64,000 nt of DNA, from NCBI GenBank assembly GCA_000227505.4, contig AGIF02000001.1:826035-890034 (forward strand), in the 5' to 3' direction. Position numbers and translations under genes: made by a program. This DNA is from a gamma proteobacterium HIMB55. GTDB lineage: Bacteria > Pseudomonadota > Gammaproteobacteria > Pseudomonadales > Halieaceae. The notes under the pieces were generated by a model. The model had not been told where the DNA came from. It saw only the letters and a list, made by a program, of their open reading frames with translations, and did not search any database. Positions 54,003 through 64,000 of the stretch are shown one piece after another (positions within the stretch are counted from its first letter, which is position 1; every line of letters begins with the position of its first letter).

Positions 54003-55547
54003 TCAGTGCACATCCCGCATCATGCGTCTTACAAATGGTGATACAGCAAGTACCACCACGCCGACGCCCACGCCGTACAGCAACAGCTCGGTGAAGAGGG
54101 CGGTAAAGCCGTCTAGACCCAGCCGTCCATCGCCCGTGCCATCAATGCTAGAGAAGAAAATAGCGAGTTCAGAAGCGAGATAAGACCCGTAGGCACTCGC
54201 CAGGAACCAGGCACCCATCATGACGCCAACATATCGAGCAATCGAGAGTTTGGTGACTGCCGATAAGCCGATCGGGCTCAGGCAAAGTTCCGCTGAAGTG
54301 TGCAGGAAGTAGGCCAATACCAGCCACCAAGCGGAGACAAGTCCCGCTGAATCTGGGTTGTTTAAGCCAATGAGCAGGGCGCCAAATCCAAGGCCAACCT
54401 GAACAATACCGAAGCCAAATTTAGCAGGCGTTGATGGCTCGATATTATTTGATAGCAAGGCTGGCCACATTAAAGCAAATAGGGGCGAGAGCAGGATAAT
54501 AAATATTGCGTTGGCGGAGCCAAATTGTGCCGCAGTGAGTTTCGCACCAAATAGTGTCAGGTCAGTTGCTCGGTCGGCAAATAAAGTCATCGATCCACCT
54601 GACTGCTCGAACATTGACCAAAAGACGGTACTGATGACAATGAGGAAGAAGAGAGCGCCCATTTTGCCGCGCTCTTCAGAATTGCACTGTGTAGCGAGTA
54701 ACCATATGAACCAAGCGAGGAACAGTGCCGCCACCACAGGCAGCATGAGGCCTACTCCTCCCCTGCTTTGAAGCACGACCCACACGGCCAGAATAGATAA
54801 TAGGCTGTAGAGGACGATTGTGCGCTCCACGGTCAGGAGGCCCATTGCTGCGGGGGCTGGCTGTTTTAGGATCTCTGGGTTACTTGGATCACCATGCCCC
54901 TCTAGCCAATGTTGCCCCATAGAAAAAATGATCAAACCGATGAGCATGCCTATGCCTGCGGCACCAAAGCCATAGGCCCATCCGTAGGCACTCGCTAACC
55001 AACCGCAGAGCAGTGAAGCGCTCGCAGCACCGATGTTGATTCCCATGTAGAAAATGGTGAATCCACCATCACGGCGGGGATCATTTTCGCCGTACAGTCG
55101 GCCGACAACCGTTGAAATATTAGGTTTCAGGAGGCCGACGCCCACGACGATAAGCGCGAGGGCGAAATAGAAAACATTGATGGCTTGCTCGTCGCGAACG
55201 ACTTCGCCAGCGATACCCTCGGTCGCAGGCACACCCTCGAAAGCCATGGCGCAGTGCCCAAGGACCAGCAAGATTCCGCCTAACTTTACGGCTTTTGTTT
55301 GCCCTAAATAGCGGTCTGAAACGATGCCACCCAGCAGCGGCATCGCGTAAACCAATGCAGCATAGGCGCCGAGAATTCTCAGCGCCTCACCGTCTGTGAA
55401 TAAATGGTGTTGGACAAGAAAGAGGACCAGAAGGTATTTCATTCCATAGAACGAGAAACGCTCCCACATCTCGGTGGCGAAGCATACGAAGAGACCTCGC
55501 GGGTGGCCGAACCACTCGGGGCTAGAAGGTAGCGTCTGTGACGTCAT
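54003..55547 (-). CDS. POT-family proton-dependent oligopeptide transporter
   Basis: The 514-residue protein has about 14 membrane segments and the POT signature EMWERFSFYGMKYLLVLFL (the ExxERFxYY proton-coupling motif of TM1, here with FYG), GGIVSDRYLGQTKAV, GLLKPNISTVVGRLYGENDPRRDGGFTIFYMGINIGA and a late FLHTSAELCLSPIGLSAVTKL. It imports di- and tripeptides with protons at the inner membrane. It fits the abundance of exported peptidases in the window. Start ATG 55547. Confidence 0.95.
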   Translation of the reverse strand: MTSQTLPSSPEWFGHPRGLFVCFATEMWERFSFYGMKYLLVLFLVQHHLFTDGEALRILGAYAALVYAMPLLGGIVSDRYLGQTKAVKLGGILLVLGHCAMAFEGVPATEGIAGEVVRDEQAINVFYFALALIVVGVGLLKPNISTVVGRLYGENDPRRDGGFTIFYMGINIGAASASLLCGWLASAYGWAYGFGAAGIGMLIGLIIFSMGQHWLEGHGDPSNPEILKQPAPAAMGLLTVERTIVLYSLLSILAVWVVLQSRGGVGLMLPVVAALFLAWFIWLLATQCNSEERGKMGALFFLIVISTVFWSMFEQSGGSMTLFADRATDLTLFGAKLTAAQFGSANAIFIILLSPLFALMWPALLSNNIEPSTPAKFGFGIVQVGLGFGALLIGLNNPDSAGLVSAWWLVLAYFLHTSAELCLSPIGLSAVTKLSIARYVGVMMGAWFLASAYGSYLASELAIFFSSIDGTGDGRLGLDGFTALFTELLLYGVGVGVVVLAVSPFVRRMMRDVH

Positions 55548-55638
55548 GGTATTTCCTATTATTTGTCATGTATGAGCCTGTGACGCTCAGTTTTTCTCGC
55601 CCCGTCGTTGCGCACGCCTTGTAAAACGCGCATAGACA

Positions 55639-56625
55639 TCAAGCAGCGAGTGCTGCGGTTGCTCCCAGAAGCGCAACACGCATGTCGTCAGGATCGCGGA
55701 TTCGTTTCACTTGTGCAAATAGTGCTGCAGCCTGCGGGTAGCAATATTGAAGATAGACTAACCATTGCTTCAGTGGATTGATTGCATACTTGCGTTGGTA
55801 AAGCTCGCCATTAGCCTCAAAAAAATAGAGCAGCAATTCCGTGATTTCTTCCCAGCTCATAGGTTCTAGCTGTAAGCCCTCGGAATGCGCCTTAATGGCG
55901 CGGGCCAAGTCAGGTCTGCAAAGCGCACCACGCGCCAGCATGAAGGCGTCGCAACCGCTTTGCGCGCGACAATCGAATAGGTCACTCGGGGTCCAAATCT
56001 CGCCATTGGCGATGATTGGGGTTCGACTGGGATTGTCGATGTCACGAAGTCTCTGCCAGTGTGCAGGAGGTCTGTAGGCTTGAGATTTCGTCCTTGCATG
56101 GACGGTTAGCTCGCTGATTCCACTCCGTAATGCTTGTGCTGCGATCTCCTCAAACTGCGCATCAGAGTCAAAACCCAGGCGTATTTTTGCGGTGACTGGA
56201 ATAGAATGAGGCGTCGCATCTCTAACCGCTGCGCAAATCTCGAAAACAGCCTCAGGTGTCTTCAGCAGTGTGGCGCCGCCGCGCGATTTATTAACGGTCT
56301 TTGCTGGGCATCCGAAGTTAAGATCAATTCCCGGCGCGCCGAGCTTTGCGACAACTTTGGCATTTGATGCCATCAATGCAGGATCTGAACCCAGTAATTG
56401 AACGTACACCGGAGTACCGGCTGGCGTTTTACCGCCTTCTCTAAGCTCAGGACACAGTCGATAAAAAACTTTGGGTGGGAGTACCGTACTGGAAACACGA
56501 ACAAATTCAGTGACACAGCGCTCGTAACCACCGATTCGAGTCAGCATGTCTCGCATGACAGATTCCATGACGCCTTCCATAGGCGCCAGCAGAATTCTTG
56601 GTGTGGCGATAACTAATTTGCTCAT
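55639..56625 (-). CDS. dusC: tRNA-dihydrouridine synthase (DusC-type)
   Basis: The 328-residue flavoprotein reduces a uridine in tRNA to dihydrouridine. It has LLAPMEGVMESVMRDMLTRIGG (FMN pocket), PVYVQLLGSDP, the catalytic cysteine in NFGCPAKTVNKSRGGATLL (about 103), VTAKIRLGFD, ELTVHARTKSQ and IIANGEIWTPSD. The overall motif set (PMEGV rather than PMAGV, ARTKSQAYRPPAHW) fits DusC, which modifies U16. Start ATG 56625. It is divergent from accA. Confidence 0.92.
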   Translation of the reverse strand: MSKLVIATPRILLAPMEGVMESVMRDMLTRIGGYERCVTEFVRVSSTVLPPKVFYRLCPELREGGKTPAGTPVYVQLLGSDPALMASNAKVVAKLGAPGIDLNFGCPAKTVNKSRGGATLLKTPEAVFEICAAVRDATPHSIPVTAKIRLGFDSDAQFEEIAAQALRSGISELTVHARTKSQAYRPPAHWQRLRDIDNPSRTPIIANGEIWTPSDLFDCRAQSGCDAFMLARGALCRPDLARAIKAHSEGLQLEPMSWEEITELLLYFFEANGELYQRKYAINPLKQWLVYLQYCYPQAAALFAQVKRIRDPDDMRVALLGATAALAA

Positions 56626-56741
56626 AAGTTCCGTAAAAATGGGATAACTCGTAGCGTAAATCTTACAGATGACGCGATCGTTCTACGTTTGTAGACTGTG
56701 GTCCGTCGCAATATTAGCCGTTTGTAATAGGGCAAGTCACA

Positions 56742-57692
56742 ATGAATCCTAATTATTTGGATTTCGAGCAGCCGATCGCTGAGCTCGAGATGAAAATCGA
56801 AGAGCTAAAATCTGTCGTTGATGACTCTGAAATCAACATCAGTGACGAAATCGATCGCCTGAAATCTAAGAGCCATAAGCTGACACAGTCGATTTATCGC
56901 GAGCTTAGTCCTTGGGACATCGTGCGAGTCGCACGACATCCGCTGCGCCCCTATTCGCTAGATTACATTCCACTGGTCTTTGATGACTTTGATGAGCTTC
57001 ACGGCGATCGTCACTTTGGTGATGACAAGGCGATTGTCGGTGGTGTCGCTCGCCTGAATGGACGCCCAGTAATGGTCATTGGTCAGGAAAAGGGCAGAGC
57101 GGTAAAGGACAAAGTCCACCGTAACTTTGGCATGCCGAAGCCCGAGGGCTATCGCAAAGCGCTTCGTCTCATGGAAATGGCAGAGCGTTTCAATATGCCG
57201 GTAGTTACGCTTATCGATACTCCCGGTGCCTATCCTGGTATCGATTCTGAGGAGCGTGGTATTTCTGAGGCGATTGCACAGAACCTCGCTGTTATGTCAC
57301 GCCTGAGAACGCCCATTGTCTGCATCGTTATCGGCGAGGGATCATCGGGTGGTGCGCTGGGTATTGGCGTCGGCGATCATTTGGCAATGCTTCAGTACTC
57401 GACGTATTTCGTCATTTCACCCGAGGGATGTGCCAACATCATTTGGAAGAGCAGCGAGTTTGCGCCGCAGGCAGCAGAGGCAATGGGTGTTACGTCCTCC
57501 ACGCTCGAGGAGCTCGGCATAGTCGATACGACGATCCAAGAACCGATGGGCGGCGCCCACAGAGACGTTGAGGAAATGGCACGGCGAATTCGAGAACATG
57601 TCTCAGGTCAACTGGACCGTCTCTGTGGCACAGATATGGACGAGTTGGTCGAAGCGCGTTACCAGCGGCTGATGGCCTACGGTAGTCACTAA
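56742..57692 (+). CDS. accA: Acetyl-CoA carboxylase carboxyltransferase subunit alpha
   Basis: The 316-residue subunit transfers CO2 from carboxybiotin to acetyl-CoA together with AccD, giving malonyl-CoA. It starts with the standard [19 protein letters not shown], has a helical N-terminus, [66 protein letters not shown] and [13 protein letters not shown]. Its product is also the substrate of the malonyl-CoA reductase at 31212-34862. tilS starts 4 bp later. Confidence 0.98.
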   Translation: MNPNYLDFEQPIAELEMKIEELKSVVDDSEINISDEIDRLKSKSHKLTQSIYRELSPWDIVRVARHPLRPYSLDYIPLVFDDFDELHGDRHFGDDKAIVGGVARLNGRPVMVIGQEKGRAVKDKVHRNFGMPKPEGYRKALRLMEMAERFNMPVVTLIDTPGAYPGIDSEERGISEAIAQNLAVMSRLRTPIVCIVIGEGSSGGALGIGVGDHLAMLQYSTYFVISPEGCANIIWKSSEFAPQAAEAMGVTSSTLEELGIVDTTIQEPMGGAHRDVEEMARRIREHVSGQLDRLCGTDMDELVEARYQRLMAYGSH

Positions 57693-57696
57693 TTCT

Positions 57697-58995
57697 ATGA
57701 ACTTGCCGTTGCTCGAAGCCCTACAAGAGCATGCGGCAACGCTTCGTAGAGCCAGTCATCTCTACGTGGGTTTCTCCGGTGGCAAAGACAGCCACAGCTT
57801 GCTTCATGCGCTAGTGGCCCTATCGCAGCGCTCAGCGCTCCCGCCTATTACCGCTCTCCACGTTAATCATGGCTTGCATCCAGATGCTGATTTATGGGAA
57901 CAGCATTGCCGTGATGTTGCGCAAGAACTGAACGTGGAGATCAAGGTTGATTCAGTCGTAGTTGGCTCAGATGCTTCACTGGAGGCGCAGGCCAGAAGTG
58001 CCCGGTACGCCGCCTTTGAGCGCTACATGGCGAAAGACGCATTACTGTTGCTCGCACATCATCTAGACGATCAAGTCGAAACCATAATTTTCAGGCTGAT
58101 TCGGGGAGCAGGCCCCGCGGGACTCAGTGGTATCCCAGAATCACGCGATCTTGGCACTGGGAAAATTCTCAGGCCGCTTTTAGGGGTTAGCCGATCCGAG
58201 ATTAAGGACTATGCTTCCGCACTCTCGCTCGAGAGTATCGAGGATCCCAGCAATGAGGATACGTCACTCGATCGTAATTTTTTACGGCACCAGGTTCTGC
58301 CATTGATCGCAAAGCGTTGGCCGGGTTATCGCTCGGGCATTGTCCGAACGGGTCGGATCATGGGTGCTATCGATACGACCTCTTCAGGCCACTGGTACGA
58401 GTGCTCATTGGGTGCCTTGAGCTTGGATGTTAATGATCTGGGGCTAGAGGCTTTGCACACGCAGATTCGTGGCAAGCTGGCCGCGCTAAGCCTTCAAGCG
58501 CCTGCGCACGACGCGCTGCAAGAGTTTTGTAGACAGTGCGTCGAATCACGCGCTGACAAGACGCCAAGTTTAAAGGTGAACTCATACGCACTGGTTTACT
58601 GGCGAAATAGGGTCCAGCTCATTTCAGCGGTGGCAGCAGACGTTGAATCTGAAGAGGTGCGAGTCGGCGACCCGATCGACCGACCCTGGGGACGTCTAAC
58701 CTGGGAGGCTAGTGATACAGGATTAGCACCAGATGCTGTGGTTGGCCTTCGGTCGATCACCTCGGGTGAGAAAGTAAAATTTTTGGGAAGACCACATCGA
58801 TCGCTTCGCGATTGCATGCAGGAAGCCAGCATAGCGCCATATTGGCGCGCCAGCGTGCCGATTGTTTGTAGCGGAGGACAGGTGATAGCGGTTCCCGGTA
58901 TTGGCTGCACTGACCATGAGGCGCTATTTTTCAATGGTAATTCAGAGGGATTAGTACCGGTCTGGAAACCACCAAAAATCCGCATTGGAAATTGA
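57697..58995 (+). CDS. tilS: tRNA(Ile)-lysidine synthase
   Basis: The 432-residue enzyme attaches lysine to C34 of tRNA-Ile(CAU) so it reads AUA. The PP-loop FSGGKDSHSLLHAL lies at about 28, with ALHVNHGLHPDADLWE, LAHHLDDQVETIIFRLIRGAGPAGLSGIP, and IEDPSNEDTSLDRNFLRHQVLPLI. The C-terminal TilS domains (GEKVKFLGRPHRSLRDCMQEA, PYWRASVPIV, GIGC) are present. Standard position between accA and pyrG. Confidence 0.97.
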   Translation: MNLPLLEALQEHAATLRRASHLYVGFSGGKDSHSLLHALVALSQRSALPPITALHVNHGLHPDADLWEQHCRDVAQELNVEIKVDSVVVGSDASLEAQARSARYAAFERYMAKDALLLLAHHLDDQVETIIFRLIRGAGPAGLSGIPESRDLGTGKILRPLLGVSRSEIKDYASALSLESIEDPSNEDTSLDRNFLRHQVLPLIAKRWPGYRSGIVRTGRIMGAIDTTSSGHWYECSLGALSLDVNDLGLEALHTQIRGKLAALSLQAPAHDALQEFCRQCVESRADKTPSLKVNSYALVYWRNRVQLISAVAADVESEEVRVGDPIDRPWGRLTWEASDTGLAPDAVVGLRSITSGEKVKFLGRPHRSLRDCMQEASIAPYWRASVPIVCSGGQVIAVPGIGCTDHEALFFNGNSEGLVPVWKPPKIRIGN

Positions 58996-59017
58996 GCCTA
59001 GGGATACTCTTTGTTAA

Positions 59018-61572
<2,555 letters not shown>

Positions 61573-61575
61573 TAG

Positions 61576-62883
<1,308 letters not shown>

Positions 62884-63180
62884 GTGCATCGCCCCATGCT
62901 GTTCGCACTGCTGGGGCTTCTAATGCTTCTGCAATACCGTTTGTGGTTTGGGGAGGGTGGCATTAATGAGCGCCAATTGCTCGAAGTACAGGTGGCCAAC
63001 GATAGCGCAGAGAATCAGCGACTAACGCAGCGAAACGAAGCTCTGGCAGACCGCGTTATTGAGCTTCAAAACGGCCAGGAAATGCTTGAGGCTGTCGCTA
63101 GGGAAGATCTGGGCTTGGTGCGCGAAGGAGAGGAATTTATCCTCTTCATTGATGAGAAGAGCGAGGAAAAATCGCCGTGA
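62884..63180 (+). CDS. ftsB: Cell division protein FtsB
   Basis: The 98-residue protein has one N-terminal membrane helix (PMLFALLGLLMLLQYRLWFG, the family motif), then a periplasmic coiled coil (about 28-65, NDSAENQRLTQRNEALADRV) and VAREDLGLVREGEEFI. FtsB joins FtsL and FtsQ in the divisome and relays activation to FtsW/FtsI. The start is GTG 62884, directly after the eno stop. It overlaps ispD by 4 nt. Confidence 0.95.
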   Translation: MHRPMLFALLGLLMLLQYRLWFGEGGINERQLLEVQVANDSAENQRLTQRNEALADRVIELQNGQEMLEAVAREDLGLVREGEEFILFIDEKSEEKSP

Positions 63181-63884
63181 GTAGTGTTTGGGCTGTGGTG
63201 CCTGCTGCTGGAAGCGGGCGTCGCATGGCCGCAGAGATTCCGAAGCAGTATTTGAAACTGAATGGTGTGCCAATACTCGAGCACACGCTCAGAGCTTTAC
63301 TTGCCTGCCCAGATATCCGCGGTGTGGTTGTTGTGCTTGATCCCAGTGATCGGCGCGCCGATGCCATACCCAGCCTCTCTGACCCTCGTGTATCGACTGC
63401 TGCCGGCGGCGCTGAACGTGCAGATTCCGTATTGGCCGGTTTACAGGCGATAGCCCCTGATGCAGGTGATCACGATTGGGTGTTGGTTCACGATGCGGCG
63501 CGGCCGTGTATTTCGGTCGCAGTCTTGCATTCGTTGATTACCGCTTGCATCTCTGAAGGTGTTGGGACTGTCATGGCACAGGCTTCGGTTGACACATTGA
63601 AACGTATCGCCGATGACAACCGCGTCGTTGAAACACTGGATCGAAAAGTGATTTGGCGGGCACAGACACCACAGATGTTCAAGCTTACTGAGCTAACATC
63701 AGCATTGTCATCGGCGCTCGCCAACGGCACCGCTATTACTGACGAGTCTATGGCAATGGAGCTAGCCGGTTATCCTGTGTCGATTCTCGAGGGACCTTCG
63801 ACCAACATAAAGATAACAGTGCCCGCTGATCTCGAAGTCGCAGAGATCGTTTTACGGCAGCTCAGTGAGGAGTCAAGGGTATGA
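63177..63884 (+). CDS. ispD: 2-C-methyl-D-erythritol 4-phosphate cytidylyltransferase
   Basis: The 235-residue enzyme forms CDP-methylerythritol in the MEP isoprenoid route. It has the nucleotide-binding [49 protein letters not shown], and [11 protein letters not shown]. The GTG start 63177 overlaps the ftsB stop as GTGA. ispF starts as its stop codon is reached (4-nt overlap). Confidence 0.97.
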   Translation: MSSVWAVVPAAGSGRRMAAEIPKQYLKLNGVPILEHTLRALLACPDIRGVVVVLDPSDRRADAIPSLSDPRVSTAAGGAERADSVLAGLQAIAPDAGDHDWVLVHDAARPCISVAVLHSLITACISEGVGTVMAQASVDTLKRIADDNRVVETLDRKVIWRAQTPQMFKLTELTSALSSALANGTAITDESMAMELAGYPVSILEGPSTNIKITVPADLEVAEIVLRQLSEESRV

Positions 63885-64000
63885 CTGGACGGATACGAAT
63901 TGGTCATGGTTACGATGTCCACGCCTTTGGCGATGGAGATGGCATCGTTTTAGGGGGTGTTCAGATCCCTCATAGCAAAGCGTTGCTCGCACATTCAGAT
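63881..64000 (+). CDS. ispF: 2-C-methyl-D-erythritol 2,4-cyclodiphosphate synthase, 5' part
   Basis: The first 40 codons are present and the frame runs off the window. [18 protein letters not shown] carries the Asp and His metal ligands (DVH) of IspF, and [18 protein letters not shown] follows the family closely. ATG 63881 overlaps the ispD stop as ATGA with AAGGG before it. Confidence 0.95.
   Translation, partial: MTGRIRIGHGYDVHAFGDGDGIVLGGVQIPHSKALLAHSD

Overview
The window reads as chromosome of a marine, aerobic gammaproteobacterium. The right end carries the classic gammaproteobacterial order accA-tilS-pyrG-kdsA-eno-ftsB-ispD-ispF. The joint presence of a malonyl-CoA reductase and a propionyl-CoA synthase, the two signature multidomain enzymes of the 3-hydroxypropionate route, together with many exported peptidases/amidohydrolases, points to the OM60/NOR5 (Halieaceae) type of bacterium. 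That taxonomic guess is inference, not proof. I see no phage, transposase, integrase or CRISPR array.

Layout. 1-8090: exported M20 peptidase (cut by the window edge), a TolB-propeller amidohydrolase, a lipoprotein amidohydrolase and a sodium:solute symporter. 8189-10095: a VOC protein, a tRNA-Arg followed by a 178-bp repeat that duplicates the tRNA 3' end plus terminator, and an Ldh-family malate/lactate dehydrogenase. 10142-20429: one leftward block with an aldehyde dehydrogenase of the alpha-ketoglutarate-semialdehyde type, an M19 dipeptidase of the betaine-cluster subtype, two uncharacterised proteins and heterotetrameric sarcosine oxidase soxB-D-A-G; it should demethylate an N-methyl amino acid. 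20667-31077: a tRNA pseudouridine synthase, serine dehydratase, an exported alpha/beta hydrolase-kynureninase-apt operon, psiE, an acyl-CoA synthetase, an M20 hydrolase and a GPH transporter.

31212-40270: the central locus, a two-gene leftward operon of propionyl-CoA synthase (three fused enzymes, 1803 aa) and malonyl-CoA reductase (two fused reductases, 1216 aa), overlapping by ATGA and ended by a strong terminator. Together they convert malonyl-CoA to 3-hydroxypropionate and then propionyl-CoA. 40480-43852: a threonine/serine dehydratase, a small papain-like-looking protein of unknown role, YcgN, and an unusual fusion of a beta-hydroxyacid dehydrogenase to a GFA zinc domain. 43904-55547: gamma-glutamyltransferase, SDR, folE, a SYLF lipid-binding protein, a saccharopine-dehydrogenase-like reductase, an RND efflux pair and a POT peptide transporter. 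55639-64000: dusC and the housekeeping cluster, ending inside ispF.

Several divergent intergenic regions (20461-20514, 47190-47253, 49383-49462) hold long interrupted inverted repeats that look like operators, and several others hold short degenerate tandem repeats. The least explained pieces are the sarcosine-oxidase block with its two orphan proteins and zinc-less delta subunit, the dehydrogenase-GFA fusion, and the tRNA-tail repeat.
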